From: Asaia bogorensis
Lineage (GTDB): Bacteria; Pseudomonadota; Alphaproteobacteria; Reyranellales; Reyranellaceae
DNA length: 46,766 bases
Direction: 5' to 3'
Assembly (NCBI GenBank): GCA_945889625.1
Contig: CAMDCE010000039.1
Coordinates: 1 to 46,766, forward strand
The translations under genes were made by a program, and so were the position numbers. A model generated the notes under the pieces. The model saw only the letters and a list, made by a program, of their open reading frames with translations, was not told the origin of the DNA and searched no databases. This document shows, one piece after another, positions 8,609 to 17,111 of the stretch. Position 1 is the stretch's first letter, and the number at the start of each line of letters is the position of its first letter.

Positions 8609-10251
8609 CGCTTCCCTTCGATCTCGATTTCGATCAGGTGCGGCTTGCCGGTCTTGAAGGCGGCCGACACCGCCGCCTTTATATCGTCGGCCTTGGCTAC
8701 GTGCGTGCCGGCGACGCCCATGCCCCTGGCCATATCGACGAAGCCCATGGTCGGACCGGTCAGATCCATATGCATGTAGGGCTTGTTCGATTTCACCTCG
8801 AATCGCGCGCGGTAGGCGTCGATATTGTGCTTCAGCACGCGGTATTCGCGGTTGGCCAGGATCACGAACACGATGGGAAGGTCGTGGTGCGCGGCCGTCC
8901 ACAGCGCCTGGATGGAGTACATCGACGAGCCGTCGCCCGACAGGCAGAGGATCGGTTTGCCGGGCTTGGCTACCGAAACTCCAAGCGCGCCGGCCAGGCC
9001 CTGGCCGATGCCGCCGCCGCGGCCGCTGAAATAGTCGTCGGTGCCTCCGAAGTTGAAGGTCTTGAACAGGTCTATGTTGGCCGTGATGGTCTCGTCGACC
9101 AGGGCCGCGTCTTTGGGCGTACCTGCCCTGATCTCGGCCATGGCCCGCGCCATCGAAGTCGGCGTGCGCGCCCAAGCCTTTTCGACACGCGCCTTCTGTG
9201 CAGCCTCGTCTGAGTCTTTCAGCGACTTCAGCACCTCGTTGCGTTTGGCGGCACCGTCGATCTTGGGCAGCGCCGCCTCGAGTGCGGTGAGAGCCGCGCC
9301 GACGTCGGCCACGACGCCGGCGTCGAGCGCGAAATTGTAGGCAAGCCGCGACGGCGCCGCCTCGATCTGCAGCACCTTGCAGCCGGCCGGGAACGGCGAG
9401 CCCGGCGCGTACCAGACTTCCTCGAAGAACGGACCGCCCACCATCAGCACCAGATCGTTGGACGCGAACTGCCTGGCGACACCGGGCGCGTCGAAGGCCA
9501 GCGTGCCGCGCTGGGCGGGATGATCGGTCGGGAAGGAATTGCGCCCGCGCAGACCCTCGAACCACACCGCGGCACCCGCCTTCTCGGCAAGCTTGACCAG
9601 CGTGCCGACGGCGCCCGCCCGCGCCACGTCGTCGCCCGCGACGATGGCGGGGTTCTTCGACGCCGCCAGCAGCTTGGCCATCGCGGCGATGCCCGTGGGA
9701 TCAGGACGCGTGGCGGCAAAGACATGACCGGGCCTGCCGGGAGAAATGTCGGTTTCCTGCTCCATCATGTTTATCGGCAGCGCCACGAACACCGGGCCGG
9801 CCGGCGCCTCGTTGGCGATCTTGAAGGCGCGCTGCAGGATCGGACCGAGTTCGTCGGCGTTCTCGACCTGCACGCTCCACTTGGTGACGGGCTTGGCGAT
9901 CGCGGCAAGATCGTGGCCGAGCACGGGATCGCGCAGCCGCAGGCGCGTGTCCTGCTGGCCGGCCGTCACGACCATCGGCGTGTTGTTCTTCAGCGCGCCG
10001 TAGATCATGCCGACCGCATTGCCGAGGCCGGGCGCTACATGCAGATTCACGAAGGCCGTCTTGCCGCTCGCCTGGCCGTAGAAGTTCGCCGCACCAACCG
10101 CCACGCCCTCATGCAGATGCACGATGTACTGGATCTGCGGATAGTCGAGCAGCGAGTCGAGCAGCGGGCTCTCGGTCGTGCCGGGATTGCCGAAGATGCG
10201 GTTGACGCCGTGGGCCAGCAGCGTCTCAAAGAACACCTGACGACCGCGCAT
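8605..10251 (-). CDS. ThDP-dependent decarboxylase, benzoylformate decarboxylase-like
   Basis: A 548-residue three-domain ThDP enzyme. The N-terminal PYR domain has FGNPGTTESPLLDSL and the ThDP-activating Glu48 in LHEGVAVG. His71 in NLHVAPGLGNAVG matches the catalytic His region of benzoylformate decarboxylase. The C-terminal PP domain has the ThDP motif GDGSSMYSIQALWTAA, again closest to that enzyme. The reaction would be non-oxidative decarboxylation of an aryl or other 2-keto acid to an aldehyde (inference). ATG at 10249-10251 is chosen because GAGGGAG lies just upstream and MRGRQVFFETLLAHGV is the expected N-terminus. Confidence 0.9.
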   Translation of the reverse strand: MRGRQVFFETLLAHGVNRIFGNPGTTESPLLDSLLDYPQIQYIVHLHEGVAVGAANFYGQASGKTAFVNLHVAPGLGNAVGMIYGALKNNTPMVVTAGQQDTRLRLRDPVLGHDLAAIAKPVTKWSVQVENADELGPILQRAFKIANEAPAGPVFVALPINMMEQETDISPGRPGHVFAATRPDPTGIAAMAKLLAASKNPAIVAGDDVARAGAVGTLVKLAEKAGAAVWFEGLRGRNSFPTDHPAQRGTLAFDAPGVARQFASNDLVLMVGGPFFEEVWYAPGSPFPAGCKVLQIEAAPSRLAYNFALDAGVVADVGAALTALEAALPKIDGAAKRNEVLKSLKDSDEAAQKARVEKAWARTPTSMARAMAEIRAGTPKDAALVDETITANIDLFKTFNFGGTDDYFSGRGGGIGQGLAGALGVSVAKPGKPILCLSGDGSSMYSIQALWTAAHHDLPIVFVILANREYRVLKHNIDAYRARFEVKSNKPYMHMDLTGPTMGFVDMARGMGVAGTHVAKADDIKAAVSAAFKTGKPHLIEIEIEGKR

Positions 10252-10354
10252 TTCGCACACTCCCTCAAATCTGTTGCCCGCCGCGGCGAGCCGATGGACC
10301 TTAGATAGCTTTCCTCCCCATTCATATGGGGAGGAGGAGACCGGGGGAAAACGC
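10252..10354. promoter_or_regulatory. Divergent promoter region with hairpin
   Basis: The space between the ThDP gene (minus) and the GMC gene (plus) must hold both promoters. It contains a perfect hairpin CCTCCCCAT..ATGGGGAGG-type palindrome at 10313-10334 whose right arm merges into the purine-rich ribosome-binding stretch GGGGAGGAGGAGA ahead of the GMC start. In the RNA, this hairpin would hide part of that stretch. No clear -35/-10 pair could be called by eye. Confidence 0.4.
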
Positions 10355-11947
10355 ATGCAAGCGGATTACGTTGTCGTCGGCGCGGGCTCGGCCGGCTGCG
10401 TGGTGGCGTCTCGTCTGTCGGAAAACGGCGCCTCGGTGATCCTGCTCGAGGCGGGACCCTCCGACTGGCACCCGATGATCCATATCCCGGCCGGCATGCG
10501 GTCGCTGATCAGAAATCCGCTGGTGAACTGGAATTTCACCACCGAGCCCGAGAAGGGCTCGGGCCAGCGGCGCATCGACTGGCCGCGCGGCCGGGTGATG
10601 GGCGGCTCGAGTTCAATCAACGGCATGCTCTATGTCCGCGGAGCGCCAGCCGACTTCGACGGCTGGGCGCAGATGGGCTGCCGCGGCTGGAGCTACGACG
10701 ACGTGCTGCCCTACTTCAAGAAGTCAGAGCACTATGTGCAGGGTGGCGACGCCGAGGTGCGCGGCAAGGGCGGCCCGCTCAAGGTCGAGGATTACCGCAC
10801 TATCCTGCCGCTCACCCATCGCTTCGTCGAAGCCGCCCAACAGGCGGGCTTCCCCTTCAATCCCGACCTCAACGGCAAGACGCGCTCGGGCGTCGGCTAT
10901 TCGCAGATGACGCGGCGCGGCCGCTTGCGAGGCTCGACGGCGCAAACCTTTTTGCGCGAGGCTAAAGGCCGGCCGAACCTCAGGGTCGAGACCGGGGCGC
11001 AGGGCGGCAAGCTGCTGTTCGAGGGCAAGCGCTGTGTCGGCGCCACCTTCCAGCGCGGCGGCACCCTCCACGAGGTGCGCGCCAACCGCGAGGTGATCCT
11101 GTCGGGCGGCACGGTGAACTCGCCGCACATCCTGCAGATCTCAGGCATCGGGCCGGCCCAGCATCTGCAGTCGCTCGGCATCCCGGTGGTGCACGACCTG
11201 CCCGGCGTCGGCGCCAACCTGATCGACCACTACGTGATCCGCGTGGTGCACCGCGTGCACGGTGTCGAGACCGTGAACGAGATCGCGCGCTTCCCGCGCG
11301 TCCTGCCCGAGATTATCCGCTTTGCCTTGACCGGCAAGGGTGCGCTGACCTTCGGCGTCACCACCGCCCAGGTCTTCGCCGACAGCCGCGAAGGCCTGGC
11401 CTCGCCCGACCTGCAGCTGCTGTTCACGCCAGGCAGCACGCATCCGCTGAAGTTCGGCCAGCTCGACGACAAGCCCGGCATGAGCTGCGTGGTCTGCGTC
11501 GTGAAACCCGACAGCCGCGGCACCATCATGGCGGCTTCCGCCGATCCCTTCGCGCGGCCGGCGATCCGGCCCAACTACCTCACCAGCCACACCGATGAAT
11601 TGGCCCTGCTGGGCGGCACGCGCCATGTCCGGCGGATCTTTGCCGCCGCCGCCCTGGCCCAGCACAGCTCGGGGGAGATCCAGCCCGGGCCCGGTATCCA
11701 GAGCGACGCCGACCTGCTGGCCTATGCCCGCCGCGCCGGCAACACGCTCTACCATCCGGTCGGCACCTGCCGCATGGGCGAGGACCCGCGCGCCGTGGTC
11801 GATTCGCGCCTCAAGGTGCGCGGCGTCGAGGGCCTGCGCGTCATGGACGCATCGGTGATGCCGACGCTCACGACGGGCAACACCAATGCGCCTACCATCA
11901 TGATCGCCGAAAAAGGCGCGACGATGATCCGGGAGGACGCGAGGTAA
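10355..11947 (+). CDS. GMC-family FAD-dependent oxidoreductase
   Basis: A complete GMC oxidoreductase of 530 residues. FAD-binding motif DYVVVGAGSAGCVVASRLSE at the N-terminus, GMC signature 1 region PRGRVMGGSSSINGMLYVRG, signature 2 region SGGTVNSPHILQISGIGP, catalytic His in YHPVGTCRMG, and the C-terminal Asn in TGNTNAPTIMIAEKGA. ATG at 10355 is selected because the FAD-binding strand begins two residues later. It is a paralogue of the GMC gene at the left edge of the window, sharing VMDASVMPT against VIDASIMPT. Divergent to the ThDP enzyme, it could supply or remove an aldehyde or alcohol of the same route (inference). Confidence 0.95.
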   Translation: MQADYVVVGAGSAGCVVASRLSENGASVILLEAGPSDWHPMIHIPAGMRSLIRNPLVNWNFTTEPEKGSGQRRIDWPRGRVMGGSSSINGMLYVRGAPADFDGWAQMGCRGWSYDDVLPYFKKSEHYVQGGDAEVRGKGGPLKVEDYRTILPLTHRFVEAAQQAGFPFNPDLNGKTRSGVGYSQMTRRGRLRGSTAQTFLREAKGRPNLRVETGAQGGKLLFEGKRCVGATFQRGGTLHEVRANREVILSGGTVNSPHILQISGIGPAQHLQSLGIPVVHDLPGVGANLIDHYVIRVVHRVHGVETVNEIARFPRVLPEIIRFALTGKGALTFGVTTAQVFADSREGLASPDLQLLFTPGSTHPLKFGQLDDKPGMSCVVCVVKPDSRGTIMAASADPFARPAIRPNYLTSHTDELALLGGTRHVRRIFAAAALAQHSSGEIQPGPGIQSDADLLAYARRAGNTLYHPVGTCRMGEDPRAVVDSRLKVRGVEGLRVMDASVMPTLTTGNTNAPTIMIAEKGATMIREDAR

Positions 11948-12190
11948 TCAACGGGTCCCAGGTTCGTGCGCGGCCTCCTGGGCAACGGCGGCCGTTGCCT
12001 GCGAGGGAGTGCTCAACGTCCCCGGCGGCTTCTTGGGTGCAGGCGGCCGCGGCGCCAGGGCCTCGTCAAACGTCGGATCATTCCACTGCGGGCGGTGATC
12101 AATCTGATAGGCCTGCAGCATGGTCGCCGCGGCCTGCACGATCAGCAGGGCGCCGACCACCATGAGGGTTGCCACGAACAGATGGCGCAT
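11948..12190 (-). CDS. Small membrane-anchored protein of unknown function
   Basis: An 80-residue protein beginning MRHLFVATLMVVGALLIVQA, one hydrophobic segment (about 4-24) that could be a signal anchor, followed by a Pro-rich tail (APRPPAPKKPPG). A good GGGGGAGA site lies 7 nt ahead of the ATG at 12188-12190. The stop codon abuts the end of the convergent GMC gene. No family is recognised. Coding status rests on the ribosome-binding site and the sensible N-terminus. Confidence 0.6.
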   Translation of the reverse strand: MRHLFVATLMVVGALLIVQAAATMLQAYQIDHRPQWNDPTFDEALAPRPPAPKKPPGTLSTPSQATAAVAQEAAHEPGTR

Positions 12191-12502
12191 CGCCGATCTC
12201 CCCCTTGTCGTTGGTCGCGTTGCACGACAATTCGTCCCCAACCAAACGAAGGTACGAGTCGAAACGTTGCCAAAAGAAATGTCGTGCTCGTGCGAATCCT
12301 TCGGCATCAAGTTTGCCCGCACGTCGCCAAACAGGCCGCAGCGTCGATGCGATAGAATTTCCCTGAGGTTGCGGCAATTCTTGGCACTGCACGTGCTCGC
12401 CGGTCATCCGACGAAAAGAGGATGCGAGATTTGGGCGAGGCCGTTGCAGCGCTTGCCGCCTGCGGGTCGGGCCGGTAGTTCTAGCCCGGCGGGGGCAAGT
12501 TC
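12191..12502. other. Intergenic region between divergent small genes
   Basis: About 310 bp separate the small anchor gene (minus) from the two-helix membrane protein (plus). It should contain both promoters. Base composition is less GC-rich than its surroundings from about 12230 to 12400. I see no convincing gene, RNA or repeat here. Confidence 0.5.
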
Positions 12503-13186
12503 ATGAACACGCTGCTGAGCAGTTTCATCATCGCCATCGGAGGGGCGATCGCCATCAAGGCAAATGAATTGCTGTCGGCGAGGCTTCCGCTGTGGTTGTC
12601 GGTACTCATGGCGGCGGCCGTGTCGGCAACTTTCGTGTTCGCCGCCAATACGACGTTCAGTTGGTTGAGAGGCCACATTGCGGCTTTCCGCAGGCTGGTC
12701 GATCCCCGAGCGCAATTCGAAGGACAATGGGCGCTCAGGGTCGATCGCGAGGACCGGCCGTACTCGTTTGCCGAGATCAGCTTCAACAGGGTGAGCCGCG
12801 ATTACCAATATTCAGGAATAGCGTTCGGCAAGTCCGGAGAAGGCCTGGCTGACTGGACGGCGTCGGGCATGAGCTTCGACCTCGCCAATAACGTCATCAA
12901 TTTCGTCGCGGCCGTGACGGTGGCGGATCGCTCGGAGGATCGCCAGACCCACCCGACGTGGGGAACGCTGCGGTTTCAGCGCGATCCCTTGACCGGCGAG
13001 CTGACGAACTGCCACGGCACGATCGTCGATATGGGAACGATCGTGCGAAAGCTGGAATTCCTGATGGAGAAGCTCTCGAAGGAAGAGATTGCCGAGACGA
13101 TGGGCAAAAAGGGCATCCGGACGGAGCGGGACAAAGCCCGGCTGGTCGCGACTCACTTTGCGCCGGATCATCGGCCCGATCGCTGA
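12503..13186 (+). CDS. Membrane protein with two N-terminal helices and a beta-rich domain, function unknown
   Basis: 227 residues. Two hydrophobic stretches (about 5-20 and 28-52) form a helical hairpin, followed by a soluble part beginning FEGQWALRVDRED, with alternating hydrophobic residues (YSFAEISFNRVS, DYQYSGIAFGK, NVINFVAAVTV, TWGTLRFQRD) that suggest a lipocalin-like beta barrel, and a charged helical end (KLEFLMEKLSKEEIAETMGKK). The two-helix plus barrel plan is reminiscent of CBASS effectors of the Cap15 type, but no nucleotidyltransferase or other CBASS gene is nearby, so this is only a lead. The start has GGGGGCAAG upstream. Confidence 0.7.
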   Translation: MNTLLSSFIIAIGGAIAIKANELLSARLPLWLSVLMAAAVSATFVFAANTTFSWLRGHIAAFRRLVDPRAQFEGQWALRVDREDRPYSFAEISFNRVSRDYQYSGIAFGKSGEGLADWTASGMSFDLANNVINFVAAVTVADRSEDRQTHPTWGTLRFQRDPLTGELTNCHGTIVDMGTIVRKLEFLMEKLSKEEIAETMGKKGIRTERDKARLVATHFAPDHRPDR

Positions 13187-13237
13187 TCGTCGATCGCTGA
13201 CCCGCTCGTCCGCCGATCCCTTCGCCCGTCTTGAGCT

Positions 13238-14122
13238 CTAGACCCGTTCAATCCGTGGGCGGCCGAACAGCCCATGCGGGCGCAACATCAGCATCGCCAA
13301 CAGCGCCAGATAAGGGGCGATGTTGCCGAAGCCGCTGCCAAAGGGTTCATCGAGATAGCCGGTGCCGAGGCTTTCGAGCACCCCGATCGCTACCGCTGCG
13401 ACAATCGTGCCGGCGACGCTATCGAGCCCGCCGATGATGACGATGGGAAAGATCTTCAGGCCGATCAGTGCGACGCCAAAGCCGCTACCGGCGACAAAAA
13501 CCCACAATACTCCGGCGACCACTGAAACCACGCCCGTCAGCCCCCAGACGATCAGCAGATGACGGTCGACATCGATACCTGCCGACATCGCAGCTTGAGG
13601 ATCGTCGGCGATCGCGCGCCAAGCGACGCCGGTGCGGCTATAGCGGTAGAACCCTCCGATCGCGGCGGTGCAAAGCACTGCGACACCGGCAGCGGCAAGT
13701 TTATTGAGAGGGATGTCGAGACCGCCGACCAGCAATGGCTCACTCAGCAGCGATTGCGGGATCAGCCCTGGCGTGCTGGCAAAAAGCAGCGGTGCGACGC
13801 CGTGCATGACCATGCCAAGTCCAAGAGTCGCCATGATCGCCGAGATCGCCGGCCGGGCGACCAGGCGGCGCACCACAAGGCGGCAGAAACCCGCAGCCAG
13901 AGCTATCATTCCGATCGCGGCGAAGACCAGCGCCCCGACAGCGCCGAGGTGCAGCAAGTGCATCCCGGTCCCCGCAAGCAGCGCGCCAACCATGATCCAT
14001 TCGCCGAGCGCGAAATTGATCATGGCAGAGGCTTTGTAGACGAGCACAAATGCGAGCGCGATCAGCGCATAAATCGCACCGGCCAACGCGCCGTCGATCA
14101 CGAGTGCGAAAAAGAACCACAT
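13238..14122 (-). CDS. Branched-chain amino acid-type ABC permease (LivH-like), isolated
   Basis: A 294-residue hydrophobic protein with about eight membrane helices and LivH hallmarks: ALIALAFVLVYKASAMINFALGEWIMVG at the N-terminus, FYRYSRTGVAWRAIADDPQAA in the cytoplasmic loop that contacts the ATPase, and FPIVIIGGLDSVAGTIVAA, ending in LRPHGLFGRPR. LivH normally works with LivM, two ATPases and a periplasmic receptor; none is next to it. GC content seems somewhat lower than flanking genes and the ribosome-binding site is weak. It may be a leftover of a dismantled liv cluster or serve components encoded elsewhere. Confidence 0.9.
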   Translation of the reverse strand: MWFFFALVIDGALAGAIYALIALAFVLVYKASAMINFALGEWIMVGALLAGTGMHLLHLGAVGALVFAAIGMIALAAGFCRLVVRRLVARPAISAIMATLGLGMVMHGVAPLLFASTPGLIPQSLLSEPLLVGGLDIPLNKLAAAGVAVLCTAAIGGFYRYSRTGVAWRAIADDPQAAMSAGIDVDRHLLIVWGLTGVVSVVAGVLWVFVAGSGFGVALIGLKIFPIVIIGGLDSVAGTIVAAVAIGVLESLGTGYLDEPFGSGFGNIAPYLALLAMLMLRPHGLFGRPRIERV

Positions 14123-14280
14123 TGCCGGCTGGCGAACGAAAACAACACCTGGCGCTCGTAGTCATTGGCAATCGTGTCGCCACCACCGCGCTTCATTGTG
14201 AACCTGACCTTGGTGCTAGATGCCACTGGGCACCGCCACCTTAGCGCAGAAGAGGCGATTGAGTGAAGAATCTACCAAAA

Positions 14281-14342
14281 GCATGGTCCGTCCCGCTGAG
14301 GCGCGCAAACACGCCACGATCAGCCGGACGGACCATGCTCTA
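14281..14342. repeat. Palindromic element A (GCATGGTCCG family)
   Basis: Arms 14281-14299 and 14320-14338 are 19 nt with one mismatch, starting GCATGGTCCGTCC. The central part GAGGCGCGCAAACACGCC.. gives a second short pairing. The element ends CTCTAG, so on the minus strand it supplies the TAG stop of the racemase-family gene. Elements B (16089-16221) and C (42630-42760) share the same core. Confidence 0.85.
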
Positions 14343-15074
14343 GTTGAAGGAGCGCGGTCGCAGGCCGGCGTGGAACCAGGTGATCATCGAGTAGATGTCG
14401 TAGACCGGCAGGCCGACCGCCGCCTGCAGCGCCGCGGCATAGGGCGGCATGTTGGTGCATTCGAGTACGAGCGCACCGATCTCGGGATGGCGCGCGACCA
14501 GGCCCTTGCCGGCGTCGATCACATCCTGCGCGGCGAGATCGACGTCGAGGTCCTGCTTCTCGCCCTTGATCAGCACGCGGAAGAATTCCCGGCCGCCCTC
14601 GGTGCCGACGACCGGCGTATCGAGCGGCACGCCGGCCCCCATGAGATGGGCCGGCGTGAGCGACGAGCTGCTCACCGTGACGAGACCGACGCGCTTGCCC
14701 GGCGGCAGGGTCGCCTGCACCCAGGGCACCTGCATCAAGGACGAGGTCGCGACCGGAACACCGACGGCCGCGGCGATCTCCTCCTGGAAGATCGACAGGA
14801 ACCCGCAGTTCGTCGTGATGCCTTCGGCACCAAGGTCGACCAGGTCCTTGGCGGCGGCGATGAAGTCGGGCAGCAGGCCCTTGGCGCCCTGCAGAACGAC
14901 GCGCTCCGGGCTGGCGCCGCGCACGACACGGAACAGGACGGGGAACGGCCAGGTCGCGCCGTTGCCCATGTCGCCCGGGATGCGCGGGAAGCGCGCCTCG
15001 AGCATCAGGATGCCGAGCGGCGCGCCATAGATCGACTTGCCGCCGCGCGCGATGGTGGATGTGTTGGTGATCAT
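14340..15074 (-). CDS. Asp/Glu/hydantoin racemase-superfamily protein (arylmalonate decarboxylase/maleate isomerase-like)
   Basis: 244 residues with both catalytic cysteines of the superfamily: Cys90 in ITTNCGFL and Cys206 in VLECTNMPPY. Members racemise amino acids or hydantoins or isomerise or decarboxylate small dicarboxylates using a Cys pair or single Cys. With both cysteines present a two-base racemase is plausible; the substrate is unknown. The start is 21 nt downstream of the Bug receptor stop, so the two genes are probably one operon and may handle the same carboxylate. The stop codon lies in repeat element A. Confidence 0.88.
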   Translation of the reverse strand: MITNTSTIARGGKSIYGAPLGILMLEARFPRIPGDMGNGATWPFPVLFRVVRGASPERVVLQGAKGLLPDFIAAAKDLVDLGAEGITTNCGFLSIFQEEIAAAVGVPVATSSLMQVPWVQATLPPGKRVGLVTVSSSSLTPAHLMGAGVPLDTPVVGTEGGREFFRVLIKGEKQDLDVDLAAQDVIDAGKGLVARHPEIGALVLECTNMPPYAAALQAAVGLPVYDIYSMITWFHAGLRPRSFN

Positions 15075-15095
15075 GCGCTGCCCTCCGCCGCTCCC

Positions 15096-16073
15096 TCAGT
15101 CGATCGTCGCACCCGCAGCCTTCACGACTTCGGCCCACTTAGCGCGGCCTTCCTTCACCGTCGCCTTGAACTGCTCCAGCGTCTCGTAGCGCGGCGTGTT
15201 GCCGAGCTCGGTGAGCTTCCTGCTCACCTCCGGGTCCTCGATCGCGGCCTTGAGGGCGAGGTTCATCTTCTGGGCGATGGCGGGCAGCAGGTTCTTCGGC
15301 CCGAAGATGGCGAACCAAGTGTAGCTCTCGTAGCCCGGCAGGCCCGCCTCCGAAATAGTAGGCAGGTCGGGCATGGCCGCCACCCGCTTGGGAGTGGTGA
15401 CGCCGAGCAGGCGCACGCGGCCCGCCGCGGCATGCGGCAGCATGGCCTGCAGCAGCGGGAAGGAGCAGCAGGTCTCGCCCTTGATCAGCGAGTTGGTGGC
15501 GTCGGGACCGCCCTTGTAGGGCACGTGCACCATGTCGAGGCCGGCCTGCTTGACGAACGCGGCGAAGGCCAGGTGCGTTCCGGTGCCGTTGCCGGTCGAG
15601 CCGTAGCTGTACTTGCCGGGGGCCGCCTTCACCTTGGCGATCAGGTCCTTCACGTCCTTGGCGTCGATCACGGCAGGATTGATGGCGAGCACGTTGGGGA
15701 TGTCGGCGAGCGTGGTGATCGGCGTGAAGTCGGCCTCGACGTCGAACGACAGCTTCGAGTAGAGCGCCGGATTGATGCCGTGCGTCGCCGCGGTGCCCAG
15801 CAGGAAGGTGTAGCCATCGGGCGCGGCGCGGGCCACGGTCTCGGAGGCGATGTTGCCGCCGGCGCCCGCCTTGTAGTCGATCACCAGGCGCTGGCCGAGC
15901 GTCTTCTCGAGCGACGGCTGCAGCAGGCGCGCCACCACGTCGACGCCGGAGCCGGCCGGGAAACCCATGTAGATGGTGACCGGCTTGGTCGGCCAGTCCT
16001 GGGCGGGCGCGACCGCGGGAAAAAAGAGTGCAGCCACCAGTGCCGCACGACGAACGAGCTTCAACATACGCAT
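15096..16073 (-). CDS. Bug/TctC-family periplasmic carboxylate receptor
   Basis: 325 residues with a signal peptide (MRMLKLVRRAALVAALFFPA, cleavage near APAQ) and the Bug-family opening DWPTKPVTIYMGFPAGSGVD, then YKAGAGGNIASETVARAAPDGYT and LAINPAVIDA. Bug proteins bind carboxylates or related small acids for tripartite tricarboxylate (TctAB) transporters or act as sensors. No TctA or TctB gene is adjacent, which is common for this family. A second ATG two codons downstream (MLKLVRR) is an equally possible start. Downstream is the racemase-family gene in the same operon. Confidence 0.94.
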   Translation of the reverse strand: MRMLKLVRRAALVAALFFPAVAPAQDWPTKPVTIYMGFPAGSGVDVVARLLQPSLEKTLGQRLVIDYKAGAGGNIASETVARAAPDGYTFLLGTAATHGINPALYSKLSFDVEADFTPITTLADIPNVLAINPAVIDAKDVKDLIAKVKAAPGKYSYGSTGNGTGTHLAFAAFVKQAGLDMVHVPYKGGPDATNSLIKGETCCSFPLLQAMLPHAAAGRVRLLGVTTPKRVAAMPDLPTISEAGLPGYESYTWFAIFGPKNLLPAIAQKMNLALKAAIEDPEVSRKLTELGNTPRYETLEQFKATVKEGRAKWAEVVKAAGATID

Positions 16074-16088
16074 CTCCTAGTGCGGATT

Positions 16089-16221
16089 CCGATCAAGGTT
16101 GAATCGCAATGCGGTTCAACTTGATCGGAAACGCGTTGTACGACGCATTTCCTTCAATTGCATGGTCCGTCCGGCTGATCGCGGCGCGCTTACGCGCCTC
16201 AGCCGGGCGGACCATGCTCTA
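16089..16221. repeat. Composite two-hairpin repeat element B
   Basis: First hairpin: CCGATCAA..TTGAATCGC (from 16089) with GCGGTTCAACTTGATCGG (16111-16128), one bulge. Then GGAAACGCGTTGTAC (16127-16141), an 18-nt spacer, and a second hairpin with arms 16160-16178 and 16199-16217 (one mismatch) around CGCGGCGCGCTTACGCG. The end CTCTA again provides the stop codon of the minus-strand gene, here the hydrolase. Element C has the same order and spacing with different first-hairpin arms. Confidence 0.88.
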
Positions 16222-17058
16222 TTGATGGCCCTCGGCAAGCAGGATACGCGCCAGCCAGTCATCGACAAGGGCCTCGAGCAGCCTGGACGACTCGAGCGGC
16301 CAGCCGTGGGTGGCGCGGTCGACCACGGCGAAGGTGGCGCGCGGATAGCTCTCCAGGATGTCCCAGGCATCGCGATAGCCCGTGACGGTGTCCTGCCGGG
16401 CAGCGACGATCAGCGTCGGCTTGTCGAAGCCCTGCTCGGCGGCGGCGAGGTCGAAGGAGAGGCTGTAGCGGCTTGGGTCGGCGCGCATCTCGGCCACGAA
16501 GGGCGCGTTGGCCGCAATCGCCGGCTGCACCAGTTCGCGGACCTGGCGCCGTCGCGCCTCCAGCCAGCCCGGCGCCTGCACCAGCAGCTCGCCCAGCGCC
16601 TCGCGCTCCTGGGCGTCGAGCGACGCCAGCAGCGCCTCGTTCGCCACCAGCGGGCGGAAGGTCGGCAGGGTGCGCTTGGCGGTATCTGCGATGATGGCCG
16701 GCACGCGCAGCAGCAGGCCGGAGACCTGCGCGCGGCGGCGGGCGGCGATGGCGCGCGCCAGGTAGCCGCCGCCCGACGTCCCGCTGAGCACAAAGTGTTC
16801 GCCCGGCAGCACGCGGTCGATGAAGGCGAGAAGTGCGGCCAGCATGTCATCCTGATTGTCGATGCGCTTGGCGATCGATTGGCCCATGCCCGGCAGGTCG
16901 GGATAGATCCGCCGCCAGCCGCCGCGCGCGGCGAAGATCGGTTCGTAGGCGTCGATCTCGAGCCGACGGTCCATGGACCAGCCGTGCAGCAAGACGATTG
17001 GCCGTCCCTCACCCCGTTCCTCGTAGTCGATGGTCGCGCTGTCGAGGTCGCACTGCAT
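16219..17058 (-). CDS. Alpha/beta-fold hydrolase
   Basis: 279 residues of alpha/beta hydrolase fold. The oxyanion HG motif is in IVLLHGWSMD (about 21-30), the nucleophile Ser95 in SGTSGGGYLA, the acid probably the Asp in VAARQDTVTGY, and the His in VDRATHGWPLE. The substrate is not evident. It is divergent from the acyl-CoA dehydrogenase, about 53 nt start to start, so the two may share a control region. Its stop codon falls within repeat element B. Confidence 0.9.
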   Translation of the reverse strand: MQCDLDSATIDYEERGEGRPIVLLHGWSMDRRLEIDAYEPIFAARGGWRRIYPDLPGMGQSIAKRIDNQDDMLAALLAFIDRVLPGEHFVLSGTSGGGYLARAIAARRRAQVSGLLLRVPAIIADTAKRTLPTFRPLVANEALLASLDAQEREALGELLVQAPGWLEARRRQVRELVQPAIAANAPFVAEMRADPSRYSLSFDLAAAEQGFDKPTLIVAARQDTVTGYRDAWDILESYPRATFAVVDRATHGWPLESSRLLEALVDDWLARILLAEGHQ

Positions 17059-17111
17059 GGCCCGTCCGCGTCTGCTTGCTACTATGCTGGAGCATCACCG
17101 GGAGAAACGCC

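Noticed and set aside
12503..13186. A CBASS defence operon
   Set aside because: No CD-NTase, SAVED/HORMA/TRIP13 or JAB-type genes are nearby; only a general architectural resemblance of one protein.
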